In this document: positions 43,735-54,851 of the stretch, piece after piece
How the letters are laid out: the number at the start of each line of letters is the position of its first letter
How positions within the stretch are numbered: the stretch's first letter is position 1
NCBI RefSeq assembly: GCF_019104745.1
Contig: NZ_JAHRWL010000002.1
Coordinates: 694,076 to 758,075, forward strand
From: Thalassococcus arenae
GTDB lineage: Bacteria; Pseudomonadota; Alphaproteobacteria; Rhodobacterales; Rhodobacteraceae
Length of the DNA stretch: 64,000 bases
Direction of reading: 5' to 3'
The notes under the pieces: model-generated
Database searches by the model: none
Told to the model about the DNA's origin: nothing
The model's input: the letters and a program-made list of their open reading frames with translations, nothing else
Translations under genes and position numbers: made by a program

Positions 43735-43780
43735 CAAATTTCTTGCCAGAAATTTGCAAAACTCTTGCAGAGAGTTTTGC
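43735..43780. repeat. Two adjacent perfect palindromes with TTGC at 11-base spacing
   Basis: CAAATTTCT-TGCC-AGAAATTTG (43735-43756) and GCAAAACTCT-TGCAG-AGAGTTTTGC (43756-43780) share one base. TTGC occurs at 43743, 43754, 43765 and 43777, that is, about every helical turn. This fills the gap between the acyl-CoA dehydrogenase and hydrolase genes. It may be an operator array for a second promoter, or two hairpins in the mRNA. Confidence 0.65.
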
Positions 43781-43800
43781 CTGCTCCAGGACCGAACGCC

Positions 43801-45714
43801 ATGTCCGATATCGACATCCGCAACCAGGGCCGCGCCGGCCGCATAACGCTGAACCGGCCCAAGGCGTTGAATGCGCTGACCTATGCCATGTGCCTGGCGG
43901 TCGAAGAGGCGCTCGACCGCTGGCGCGACGACCCCGCCATCGATCTGGTCCTGCTGGATGCCGAGGGTGATCGCGCCTTCTGTGCCGGCGGCGACATCGC
44001 CGAGATGTACGCCACCGGCAGTGCGGGCGATTTCGACTATGGACGGCGCTTTTGGCGCGACGAATACCGCCTGAACGCCAAGTTGGCCGAATACCCCAAG
44101 CCCATCGTCAGCTTTCTGCACGGCTTCGTCATGGGCGGTGGCGTCGGGCTGGGAGGGCATTGCAGCCATCGCATCGTCTGCGACGATACGCGGATCGCGA
44201 TGCCCGAATGCGGCATCGGTTTCGTTCCGGACGTGGGCGGATCCTACCTGCTGGCGCGGGCTCCCGGTCGGCTGGGCGAATATCTGGGCTTGACGGCGGC
44301 GCGCATGGGACCGGGCGACGCGATCCATGCCGGCTTCGCCGACGCCTATGTACCGCGCGACGGCTGGGAGGCGCTCAAGCAGGCGCTGGTTGAGACCGGC
44401 GACGTGACCGGGCTGGATGCGGCGATGGCCCCTGCCCCGGACAGCCCGCTGGCGGCGCAACAGGCGCAGATCGACGCGCTGTTCGCCGGCGAGGCGCTGC
44501 GCGATGTGCTGAACGCGCTGCGCAGCGATGGCGGCGATGTCGCCGCGCAGGCGCTGGCGGCCATGTCCCGAAACGCGCCGCTGTCGATGGCGGTGACGCT
44601 GGAGATGTTGCACCGGCTGCGCGGCCCGTCGCTGAACATCCGCAAGGCGCTGGAAATGGAATACCGCGTTTCGCACAGGATCATGGAACACGGCGACTTT
44701 CTGGAAGGCATTCGCGCGGCAATCATCGACAAGGACAAATCCCCGAAATGGCGCCATGATCTGGACAACGTGCCCGCGGTGGACGTGTCGCGAATGCTGA
44801 TGCCGCTTGGCAAGCTGTCACTGAGTTTCAAGGAGAGAGGCATGAAGATCGGTTTCATCGGACTGGGCAACATGGGCGCCCCGATGGCGGCCAACCTGAT
44901 CAAGGCCGGGCACGAGGTCAGCGGTTTCGACGTCGCCGGTGTGACGGTCGAGGGCGCGGCGCAAGCCGCCAGCGCCGGCGAGGCAGCCCGGGGCGCCGAT
45001 ATCGTGATCACCATGCTGCCCAACGGCGCCATCCTGCGCGCCGTTGCCGCCGAAGTGATCCCGGTCATGCCACCGGGCGCTGTCTTGCTGGATTGTTCCA
45101 CCGTCGACGTGGAAAGCGCCCGCGCAGTGGCCGAACAGGCCGATGCCGCGGGATTGGCCGCGCTCGATGCGCCGGTTTCCGGCGGGATCGGCGGCGCCGC
45201 GGCGGGCACGCTGACCTTCATGGTGGGCGGGTCCGAGGCGGCATTCGCCAAGGCGCAGCCGTTGTTCGACGTCATGGGCCAGAAGGCCGTGCATTGCGGC
45301 CCCGCCGGCAACGGACAGGCCGCCAAGATCTGCAACAACATGATCCTGGGTGTGACGATGATCGCCACCTGCGAAGCCTTTGCGCTGGCCGACAAGCTGG
45401 GCCTGTCACGACAGGCGATGTTCGACGTGGTGTCGACCTCGTCGGGGTATTCCTGGTCGCTCAACGCCTACTGCCCGGCGCCGGGGATCGGGCCGAAATC
45501 ACCTGCCGACAACGACTACAAGCCGGGATTCGCATCCGAACTCATGGTCAAGGACCTGGGGCTGGCGCAGCAAGCGGCGGAGGCCGCGGATGCCGACACG
45601 CCGATGGGCGCGCAGGCCCTCGCGCTGTACAGGCAATTCGTCGAGGAAGAGGACGGCAAGGGCCGGGATTTCAGCGCCATGCTGCCGCGATTCGAGAAAC
45701 GCGGCCGGTCGTGA
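43801..45714 (+). CDS. 3-hydroxyisobutyryl-CoA hydrolase in one continuous frame with 3-hydroxyisobutyrate dehydrogenase
   Basis: The frame from ATG 43801 runs 637 residues without a stop. Residues 1-347 are a crotonase-fold protein of the 3-hydroxyisobutyryl-CoA hydrolase type: ITLNRPKALNALT, FCAGGDIAEM, GGGVGLGGHCSHRI with the oxyanion hole, MPECGIGFVPDVGGSY and the C-terminal LEMEYRVSHRIMEHGDFLEGIRA region of this family. Residues 348-637 are MmsB. Normally these are separate genes. A TGA at 44822-44824 in the next frame may mark the ancestral stop, and AAGGAGAGAG directly before the mmsB ATG suggests independent translation too. Real fusion, recent stop loss and sequencing error remain possible. 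Confidence 0.75.
   Translation: MSDIDIRNQGRAGRITLNRPKALNALTYAMCLAVEEALDRWRDDPAIDLVLLDAEGDRAFCAGGDIAEMYATGSAGDFDYGRRFWRDEYRLNAKLAEYPKPIVSFLHGFVMGGGVGLGGHCSHRIVCDDTRIAMPECGIGFVPDVGGSYLLARAPGRLGEYLGLTAARMGPGDAIHAGFADAYVPRDGWEALKQALVETGDVTGLDAAMAPAPDSPLAAQQAQIDALFAGEALRDVLNALRSDGGDVAAQALAAMSRNAPLSMAVTLEMLHRLRGPSLNIRKALEMEYRVSHRIMEHGDFLEGIRAAIIDKDKSPKWRHDLDNVPAVDVSRMLMPLGKLSLSFKERGMKIGFIGLGNMGAPMAANLIKAGHEVSGFDVAGVTVEGAAQAASAGEAARGADIVITMLPNGAILRAVAAEVIPVMPPGAVLLDCSTVDVESARAVAEQADAAGLAALDAPVSGGIGGAAAGTLTFMVGGSEAAFAKAQPLFDVMGQKAVHCGPAGNGQAAKICNNMILGVTMIATCEAFALADKLGLSRQAMFDVVSTSSGYSWSLNAYCPAPGIGPKSPADNDYKPGFASELMVKDLGLAQQAAEAADADTPMGAQALALYRQFVEEEDGKGRDFSAMLPRFEKRGRS
44842..45714 (+). CDS. mmsB: 3-hydroxyisobutyrate dehydrogenase (internal start within the continuous frame)
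   Basis: 290 residues of standard MmsB length. MKIGFIGLGNMGAPMAANLIKAGHEV is the NAD-binding start; LDAPVSGGIGGAAAGTLTFMVGG holds the substrate-binding serine-glycine loop, and GNGQAAKICNNMILG carries the catalytic lysine. It oxidises 3-hydroxyisobutyrate to methylmalonate semialdehyde, the substrate of MmsA. AAGGAGAGAG lies close before this ATG, which supports initiation here even though the upstream gene has no in-frame stop. Its own stop overlaps the next gene's GTG start. Confidence 0.88.
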   Translation: MKIGFIGLGNMGAPMAANLIKAGHEVSGFDVAGVTVEGAAQAASAGEAARGADIVITMLPNGAILRAVAAEVIPVMPPGAVLLDCSTVDVESARAVAEQADAAGLAALDAPVSGGIGGAAAGTLTFMVGGSEAAFAKAQPLFDVMGQKAVHCGPAGNGQAAKICNNMILGVTMIATCEAFALADKLGLSRQAMFDVVSTSSGYSWSLNAYCPAPGIGPKSPADNDYKPGFASELMVKDLGLAQQAAEAADADTPMGAQALALYRQFVEEEDGKGRDFSAMLPRFEKRGRS

Positions 45715-46367
45715 CCGGCTGGTTCGACCAGGCCGAGCTGCCGACGCTCGACGAACAAAGCCGGGCGCGGCTGGAGCGCTTGCCGGTGCAGGACGTACCC
45801 GCCGGCACCGCGCTGTTTCATCCCGGTGACGCGGTGCGCGGCTTTGTCGTGGTGCTGGCAGGCCGGATCGAGGTGTTCCTGACCGGCCCCACCGGTCGCG
45901 ACATCCTGCTTTACGCGGTGGAGCCCGGCGAAAGCTGCGTGCAATCGACGCTTGGACTGTTGGGTGGCGAGGCCTATTCCGGCGAGGCCGTCACCCGCAC
46001 CGCGTGCCGCGTGGTGCTGATCCCGCGCGACACGTTCCTTGCGCTGATGAACGATGACGCGGCCTTTCGCGGTTTCGTCTTTCGGGCCTTCGCGGCGCGG
46101 ATGCAGGCGACGATGCAGGTGTTGGAGCGGGTCGCCTTCACCCGGGTCGAGGCGCGGCTGGCGGGCGCCTTGCTCGAACGCGCCAAGGACGGTCGCGTGG
46201 CCGCCACCCATGCGGAACTCGCCGTGGCCATCGGTTCGGCGCGCGAGGTGGTCTCGCGTCGGCTGGATGCGCTGGAACGGCGCGGCGTCGTGGCGCTGGA
46301 ACGTGGCGCGGTCATCCTGCGCGATCGCACCGCGCTGGTCGCGTTGGCCGAATCCGGGCAAGTGTGA
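45711..46367 (+). CDS. Crp/Fnr-family transcriptional regulator
   Basis: 218 residues from GTG overlapping the mmsB stop. The cyclic-nucleotide-binding-like barrel covers about residues 20-115 (GTALFHPGDAVRGFVVVLAGRIEVFL); the HTH is ATHAELAVAIGSAREVVSRRLDALERRGVV. There is no N-terminal cysteine cluster as in FNR, and the phosphate-binding RxA motif of CRP is not clear, so the signal is unknown. The following DUF2892 gene is a usual companion of this type of regulator in roseobacters. Confidence 0.9.
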   Translation: MTGWFDQAELPTLDEQSRARLERLPVQDVPAGTALFHPGDAVRGFVVVLAGRIEVFLTGPTGRDILLYAVEPGESCVQSTLGLLGGEAYSGEAVTRTACRVVLIPRDTFLALMNDDAAFRGFVFRAFAARMQATMQVLERVAFTRVEARLAGALLERAKDGRVAATHAELAVAIGSAREVVSRRLDALERRGVVALERGAVILRDRTALVALAESGQV

Positions 46368-46436
46368 CCACGTCACCGACGCGCCCGGTCTCATCCTCTA
46401 TCCTGTCCTCAATGGATCGAATCGGAGGATCAAGAC

Positions 46437-46643
46437 ATGCTCAAGAAAAACGTCGGAACCACAGACCGCACCATCCGCGCCATCGTTGGCATCGTGCTTC
46501 TGGCGCTCGCCTTCACTTCGCTGAGCGGGACGCTGGCCTGGATCGCCGGCATCATTGGCGTGGTCATGCTGGGCACCGCGGCCCTGGGCACCTGCCCGCC
46601 CTACGCGTTGCTGGGCATCAATACCTGCAAGCTCAAGAACTGA
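46437..46643 (+). CDS. DUF2892 (YgaP membrane part-like) small membrane protein
   Basis: 68 residues: MLKKNVGTTDRTIRAIVGIVLLALAF is the family N-terminus, with two membrane helices (about 15-33 and 36-54) and a C-terminal GTCPPYALLGINTC motif with two cysteines. Such proteins are linked to sulfur or thiol metabolism (rhodanese partner in YgaP). No rhodanese is visible here. Separated from the Crp-type regulator by 69 bases. Confidence 0.9.
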   Translation: MLKKNVGTTDRTIRAIVGIVLLALAFTSLSGTLAWIAGIIGVVMLGTAALGTCPPYALLGINTCKLKN

Positions 46644-46698
46644 GCGTCGTGGGCCGGGCCATGTCGCCGATCCGGCCCGCCACTGCACGACGTGACCG

Positions 46699-46724
46699 GT
46701 TCGTTGGCCGAGATGCCAACGAAC
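46699..46724. terminator. Hairpin between convergent DUF2892 and uvrA genes
   Basis: GTTCGTTGGC-CGAGAT-GCCAACGAAC has perfect 10-base arms. No T-run follows on either strand, so factor-independent termination is uncertain; its place between two convergent genes fits a terminator. Confidence 0.5.
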
Positions 46725-46816
46725 GGGCATTGTCGTGCCTCTGCCGCGGGTCTTGACCTGCGCTGAGGCAAGGCATGGCTTTCGCCCGTCCCAACCGGAC
46801 CGGCAGGCGTGCGCGG

Positions 46817-49717
<2,901 letters not shown>

Positions 49718-49784
49718 CACGCCCCCACGCTTTGGCCTGTCACAGACATAGGCGAGATCGCCGGCAGAGCCAACGAAAATATGA

Positions 49785-49799
49785 GAACAAGAAGCGAAC
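49785..49799 (-). promoter_or_regulatory. LexA (SOS) box of uvrA
   Basis: On the minus strand GTTC-GCTTCTT-GTTC exactly matches the alphaproteobacterial LexA consensus GTTC-N7-GTTC. It is 68 bases upstream of the uvrA start. uvrA is a classic SOS gene, so damage-induced expression is expected. Confidence 0.8.
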
Positions 49800-49835
49800 A
49801 CCGGATGCTGCGTTGCGCATGGCGGCGCCGATCGA

Positions 49836-50930
49836 TCACCGATACAGCAAGGACCGACCGTCAGCGAAGAGGTGGACCTTCGAGGCGTCCGCCCCCAGGC
49901 GCACGGTCTTGCCACGCACGTCGACATGGATACCGGGCAGCTTGGCGATCACTGCGTCGCGCCCCGGTTCGGGTGCGAAATACAAAAGCGTCACCTCGCC
50001 GAGCGCTTCGGTGATGTTGACCAGCCCTTCGTAGAACCAGGGCCCTTCGCCTTCCACCTCGATGCAATCTTCGGGTCGCACCCCGACATTGACCTTCAGG
50101 CCCATGTCGGTATCGGTCGTGGGATAGTTCGACAGCGCTTCGCCGCCCCCGGCAAGCTTCACACGGGTCTGCTGACCGGTCTGCACGACTTCGCCGGGGA
50201 TCAGGTTCATCGCCGGACTGCCGATGAACTGCGCCACGAATTCGCCGTTGGGCCGTTCGTACAACTCGAGCGGGCTGCCGACCTGGGCCACGCCCTTGTT
50301 GGCCAGCACGACGATGCGGGACGCCAGCGTCATCGCCTCGACCTGGTCGTGGGTGACGTAGATCATCGTCGAGTCAGGCATCTGTTCCTTGAGTTGCGCG
50401 ATCTCGATCCGTGTGGCGACGCGCAGCGCCGCGTCGAGGTTCGACAGCGGTTCGTCGAACAGGTAGACCTTGGGATCGCGCACGATCGACCTGCCGATTG
50501 CGACGCGTTGGCGCTGGCCGCCCGACAAGGCCTTGGGCAGGCGGTCGAGATAGGGGTCGAGTTGCAGCATCTTGGCCGCCCGGTCCACCGCTGCGTCGAT
50601 CTCGGCCTTTGATTTCTTGGCGATCTTCAGGGCGAACGACATGTTCTCGCGCACCGTCATGTGCGGGTAAAGCGCGTAGGACTGGAACACCATGGCGATG
50701 CCGCGCTGCGCCGGGGGCACGTCGTTGACCACGGTCCCGTCGATCTCCAGGGTGCCGCCGGTGATCTTTTCCAGCCCCGCGATCATCCGCAGAAGCGTGG
50801 ACTTGCCGCAACCAGACGGGCCGACGAACACGATCAGTTCGCCGGTCTTGATGTCCAGGTTGATGTCCTTGAGCACCTCGACAGTGCCGCCATAGGTCTT
50901 GCCGACATCCGTCAGCTTCAGGTCCGCCAT
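49836..50930 (-). CDS. aglK: Alpha-glucoside ABC transporter ATP-binding protein
   Basis: 364 residues of the MalK/UgpC type. Walker [16 protein letters not shown]-loop [12 protein letters not shown], signature [14 protein letters not shown], Walker [14 protein letters not shown] and H-loop [10 protein letters not shown] are intact. The C-terminal OB-type domain ([16 protein letters not shown]) is present. It powers uptake of trehalose, sucrose, maltose and similar sugars through AglFG. Last gene of the aglEFGAK operon, 24 bases after aglA. Confidence 0.95.
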   Translation of the reverse strand: MADLKLTDVGKTYGGTVEVLKDINLDIKTGELIVFVGPSGCGKSTLLRMIAGLEKITGGTLEIDGTVVNDVPPAQRGIAMVFQSYALYPHMTVRENMSFALKIAKKSKAEIDAAVDRAAKMLQLDPYLDRLPKALSGGQRQRVAIGRSIVRDPKVYLFDEPLSNLDAALRVATRIEIAQLKEQMPDSTMIYVTHDQVEAMTLASRIVVLANKGVAQVGSPLELYERPNGEFVAQFIGSPAMNLIPGEVVQTGQQTRVKLAGGGEALSNYPTTDTDMGLKVNVGVRPEDCIEVEGEGPWFYEGLVNITEALGEVTLLYFAPEPGRDAVIAKLPGIHVDVRGKTVRLGADASKVHLFADGRSLLYR

Positions 50931-50954
50931 GTTTCTCTCCTCCCCGGTTGCGCG

Positions 50955-52619
50955 TCAGCGTCCGCGCAACAAAAGGGCCGGTTGCCACGGCCCCAGATGC
51001 AGCTTTCCGTCCGGACCCGGCCCGGCACTGCCCAATTCCTGCCCGACCTGATGCCAGACGCCTTCGGGCATGTCGACGATGCAGGGATCGACGCTCAGGT
51101 TCACTGCGCAGAACAGCGTCTCGTCGTCGTGGCTTCGCGTGAAGGTCACCGCGGTGCCGACCCGTTTCATCGGCGAATGCGCGCCCTTGACCAGGCTCGG
51201 ATGCGCCTTGCGGAACGCGATCGCCCGCCGGTAATGATGCAGCAGCGCCGCCGGGTTGGATTCCTGCGCGGCGACGGACAGCGGCAGATGCGCGTGGCTG
51301 ACAGGCAGCCACGGGCGGCCCTCGGAAAAGCCGCCGTTCTGATTGCTGTTCTCCCAGACCATCGGCGTGCGGCAGCCGTCCCGGCCCTTGAATTCCGGCC
51401 AGAATTCGATGCCGTAGGGATCCTGCAGGTCTTCGAAGGCGACATCGGCCTCGGGCAGGCCCAGTTCTTCGCCCTGGTAGATGCAGATCGACCCGCGCAA
51501 GCACATCATCAGCGTCGCCAGTGCGCGCTGCGCCGCCGGCGTCAGATCCCAACGGGAAGCATGGCGGATCACGTCATGGTTCGAGAACGCCCAACAGGCC
51601 CAGCCCTCGGAAACCACTTCGTCCACACGTGCCATGACCTCGGAGAACCGATCCGCGGTCGGCGCGTGGCCGGACAGGAACTCGAAGGAATAGCACATGT
51701 GCACCTTGTCGTCCCCGGCGGTGTATTCGCCCATGATCTCGAGGCCGCGCTGCGCATCGCCAACCTCGCCCACGGCCGTGGCGGCGGGATATTCATCCAG
51801 CACCGCGCGGAACCGGCGCAGGAATTCCAGGTTTTCCGGCTGGTTCTTGGAATGGATGTGATGCTGGTGGTTGTAGGGGTTCACCCGCGGCGCGATCGAG
51901 GAATCGCGCATCTCGACCGGGAGTGGAGGATTGTCGCGCAACTGCTTGTCGGCGAAATAGAAATTGATCGTATCCAGGCGGAATCCGTCGACGCCGCGAT
52001 CCAGCCAGAACCGCACGACGTCCAGCAGTGCGTCCTGCACGTCCGGATTGTGAAAATTCAGATCGGGCTGCGAGGTCAGGAAGTTGTGCAGGTAATACTG
52101 TTCGCGCCGGCCGTCCCATTGCCAGGCCGGCCCGCCGAAGATCGACAGCCAGTTGTTGGGCGGTGTTCCATCGGGCTTGGGGTCGGCCCAGACATACCAG
52201 TCGGCCTTGGGGTTGTCCCGGCTGGCGCGACTTTCCGCGAACCAGGGGTGCTTGTCCGAGGTATGGGACAGCACGAGATCGATCATCACCTTGAGACCCA
52301 GCTTGTGGGCGGTGTCCAGCAGCACATCGAAATCCGACAGCGTGCCGAACATCGGGTCGACGTCGCAATAATCGCTGACGTCATAGCCGAAATCCTCCAT
52401 CGGCGAGGTGAAGAAGGGCGATATCCAGATCGCATCCACGCCCAGTGAGGCGACATAGGGCAGCCGCTGGGTGATGCCCTTCAGATCACCGATCCCGTCG
52501 CCATTGCTGTCCTGGAAGCTGCGCGGATAGATCTGGTAGATCACCGCCCCGCGCCACCAATCCTTGTCCACGGCCTGCGCGACGGCCGTTGCCATTTTCA
52601 CCTGCTTGTTCACAATCAT
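50955..52619 (-). CDS. aglA: Alpha-glucosidase, GH13 family
   Basis: 554 residues. WWRGAVIYQIYPRSFQDSNGDGIGDLKGI is the usual start. GH13 regions: DLVLSHTSDKHPWF, GFRLDTINF with the nucleophile aspartate, AVGEVGDA with the acid/base glutamate and FSNHDVIRH with the third aspartate. No signal peptide, so it hydrolyses imported alpha-glucosides in the cytoplasm. ATG at 52619 is six bases after aglG; a second in-frame ATG at 52595, preceded by CAGGTG, could be the true start. Confidence 0.95.
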   Translation of the reverse strand: MIVNKQVKMATAVAQAVDKDWWRGAVIYQIYPRSFQDSNGDGIGDLKGITQRLPYVASLGVDAIWISPFFTSPMEDFGYDVSDYCDVDPMFGTLSDFDVLLDTAHKLGLKVMIDLVLSHTSDKHPWFAESRASRDNPKADWYVWADPKPDGTPPNNWLSIFGGPAWQWDGRREQYYLHNFLTSQPDLNFHNPDVQDALLDVVRFWLDRGVDGFRLDTINFYFADKQLRDNPPLPVEMRDSSIAPRVNPYNHQHHIHSKNQPENLEFLRRFRAVLDEYPAATAVGEVGDAQRGLEIMGEYTAGDDKVHMCYSFEFLSGHAPTADRFSEVMARVDEVVSEGWACWAFSNHDVIRHASRWDLTPAAQRALATLMMCLRGSICIYQGEELGLPEADVAFEDLQDPYGIEFWPEFKGRDGCRTPMVWENSNQNGGFSEGRPWLPVSHAHLPLSVAAQESNPAALLHHYRRAIAFRKAHPSLVKGAHSPMKRVGTAVTFTRSHDDETLFCAVNLSVDPCIVDMPEGVWHQVGQELGSAGPGPDGKLHLGPWQPALLLRGR

Positions 52620-52624
52620 AGCCC

Positions 52625-53773
52625 TTATTTCACCGAGCCGGCCAGCAGGCCGCGCACGAGGTATTTCTGCATTGCGAAGAAGACCAGCAGCGGCACCGCG
52701 ATGGACACGAAGGCCGCCGTGGCCAGAATTTCCCAGTTGCCGCCGCGGGTGCCCAGAAGCTCGACGATCTGGTTGGTCATCACGGTGGTCTGCCCGGTGC
52801 TGTCGATCAGGAACACCTTGGCCACCAGCAGGTCATTCCATGTCCAGAGGAACTGGAAGATGGCAAAGCTGGCCAGCGCCGGAAAGGACAGCGGCAGGAT
52901 GATCTTGGTGAAGATCTGAAAGTCGGTCGCACCGTCGACGCGGGCGTTTTCGATGATGTCGCGCGGCAGACCGACCATGTAATTGCGCAACAGGTAGATT
53001 GCCAGCGGCAGGCCGAACCCGGTATGCGCCAGCCAGACGCCGAGATAGCCCTTGCCGATGCCGATTCCCAGGTGAAGCTTGAGCAGCGGGATCAGCGCCA
53101 GTTGCAGCGGCACGACCAGCAGCCCGACCACGCAGGCGATCAGGATCGCGCGGCCGGGGAAATCCATCCAGGCCAGCGCGAAGGCGGCAAAAGCCGCCAC
53201 GACGATCGGGATGATCGTGGCGGGGATGGTCACGGTCAGCGTGTTGAAGAACGCCTTGGCCATGTTGTCGTTGCCGCGGCCCGAGCTCAGCACGGTCTCG
53301 TAGTTCTCAAGCGTCAGTTCGGGCGGAACCTCGGCGGTCGCGAACAGGCGGACACCGCGGCTGCCTTCGAACGGACCGTCGTTTTCCAGGCGATAATCGC
53401 CATTGGCCTGCAAGGTCACCCGACCCTCTCGGCGCAGATCGGCGGTTTCCCCCGGTTGAAAGGCGTTGATATCGCGCGAACTGATCCCCCAGGACGCGAT
53501 TTCGCCGCGTGCGTCTTCGTCAAAGACGTTGCCTTCGATGATGAACAGGTCGCCCTGCCGGACGGCGGTGTCCGGGCTGGCCGTGCGCAGGGTCAGGTTC
53601 TGTTCGGTGGCAAAGGGTGCCTTCCACCATCCCGAGGCCTGGATCTGGTCGACCGTGCGGAAGGATGAGACGAACAGCCCCAGGGTTGGCGTCAGCCACA
53701 GCAGGACGAGAAACGCCACCGAGATATGCACTGCCCAGGTCAGGCTGGATTTCGAACCGGCTATGTTGTCCAT
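52625..53773 (-). CDS. aglG: Alpha-glucoside ABC transporter permease AglG
   Basis: 382 residues. The first membrane helix (VAFLVLLWLTPTLGLFVSSF) is followed by a periplasmic insertion of about 115 residues, longer than in MalG but usual in AglG. Then five helices follow. The EAA loop, ENARVDGATDFQIFTKIILPLSFP, contacts the ATPase. It forms the channel with AglF. It begins 13 bases after the aglF stop. Confidence 0.95.
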   Translation of the reverse strand: MDNIAGSKSSLTWAVHISVAFLVLLWLTPTLGLFVSSFRTVDQIQASGWWKAPFATEQNLTLRTASPDTAVRQGDLFIIEGNVFDEDARGEIASWGISSRDINAFQPGETADLRREGRVTLQANGDYRLENDGPFEGSRGVRLFATAEVPPELTLENYETVLSSGRGNDNMAKAFFNTLTVTIPATIIPIVVAAFAAFALAWMDFPGRAILIACVVGLLVVPLQLALIPLLKLHLGIGIGKGYLGVWLAHTGFGLPLAIYLLRNYMVGLPRDIIENARVDGATDFQIFTKIILPLSFPALASFAIFQFLWTWNDLLVAKVFLIDSTGQTTVMTNQIVELLGTRGGNWEILATAAFVSIAVPLLVFFAMQKYLVRGLLAGSVK

Positions 53774-53786
53774 GATCCGTTTCTCC

Positions 53787-54788
53787 TCAGCGCATTTCTT
53801 TGCGGGCGTTGTAGACGTTCCAGACCAGGATCGGCGTCACCAGCAGCATGATGACCATGGCCGCGGCCGACCCGACGCCCCAGTCATTGGCGCGGAACAG
53901 CTTGTCGTACATGTAGTTGGCCAGGACCTGCGTTTCCCATTGCCCGTTGGTCATTGCAAAGACGATGTCGAAGACCTTGAGCACGGTGATGGTGATCGTT
54001 GTCCAGACCACCACGATCGTGCCCATGATCTGGGGCACCTTGATCTTGAAGAAGATCTGGAACGGGTTCGCGCCGTCGACGATGGCCGCCTCGATCGTTT
54101 CCTCGGGGATGCCGCGCAGCGCCGCCGACAGGATCACCATGGCGAAACCGGTCTGGATCCAGACCAGGACCACCATCAGGAAAAAGTTGTTCCAGAACGG
54201 AATGGTCAGCCAGGTTTGCGGCATGTCGCCACCAAAGAAGATGTAGAGCGCATTCAGCATGCCGATCTGGTCGGTGCCTTCAGGGCGGGCGTCATAGACC
54301 AGCTTCCAGATCACCGCAGCCCCGACGAACGAGATCGCCATCGGCATGAAGATCAGCGACTTGGCGAAGTTGCCCCACCTGATACGGTCGGTCAGCTGCG
54401 CGACCAGCAGGCCAAGCGCGGTCGATGCGGCGGGCACCACGACCAGCCACAGCATGTTGTTGCGCATCGCTTCCCAGAATTTCGGCTCGCTCATCATCTG
54501 GGAGTAGTTCGCCAACCCGATGAAGGCGCCACCCTCGTCGCGGTCGGTCAGCGACAGGCGCAGTGTCTCGAACACCGGATAGGCCAGGTAGAGCCCAAGC
54601 GCGAAGATCGCGGGAAACAGGAACAGCCAGGGCCGGATCATGTTGGCGCGGTTGATGTTGCGCCCCGCATGCGGCCCGCTTGCGGGGAACAGAACCTTGT
54701 CGAGAAACTGGTTCGACAGGTAAAAATAGGCAAGGCAGCCGCCCACGCCCAATACGATGGTCGTCAGTCCCAGAATGGCTGGATGCAT
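53787..54788 (-). CDS. aglF: Alpha-glucoside ABC transporter permease AglF
   Basis: 333 residues with about eight predicted membrane helices, starting MHPAILGLTTIVLGVGGCLAYF. The EAA loop is EETIEAAIVDGANPFQIFFK. Length and order match AglF of Sinorhizobium. Between its start and the aglE stop are 63 bases, which contain a GC-rich inverted repeat (GCCCCCCGGTCGACCGGGAGGC), possibly adjusting the ratio of the abundant binding protein to the permeases. Confidence 0.94.
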   Translation of the reverse strand: MHPAILGLTTIVLGVGGCLAYFYLSNQFLDKVLFPASGPHAGRNINRANMIRPWLFLFPAIFALGLYLAYPVFETLRLSLTDRDEGGAFIGLANYSQMMSEPKFWEAMRNNMLWLVVVPAASTALGLLVAQLTDRIRWGNFAKSLIFMPMAISFVGAAVIWKLVYDARPEGTDQIGMLNALYIFFGGDMPQTWLTIPFWNNFFLMVVLVWIQTGFAMVILSAALRGIPEETIEAAIVDGANPFQIFFKIKVPQIMGTIVVVWTTITITVLKVFDIVFAMTNGQWETQVLANYMYDKLFRANDWGVGSAAAMVIMLLVTPILVWNVYNARKEMR

Positions 54789-54805
54789 GGCGTTTCCCCC
54801 GTCCG

Positions 54806-54832
54806 AAAGGGCCCCCCGGTCGACCGGGAGGC
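54806..54832 (-). repeat. Hairpin between aglE and aglF
   Basis: CTCCCGGTCGACCGGGGGG on the minus strand folds around the GTCGAC centre (CCCGGTCGACCGGG is a perfect 14-base palindrome). It lies just after the aglE stop. Such hairpins after the binding-protein gene often slow decay of the upstream mRNA in ABC transporter operons. Confidence 0.55.
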
Positions 54833-54851
54833 CCGCAGTGTCTTCCGCCGG

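Noticed and set aside
42703-44757. 684-codon open frame on the minus strand
   Set aside because: It is antisense to the acyl-CoA dehydrogenase and hydrolase genes and has no recognisable domain.
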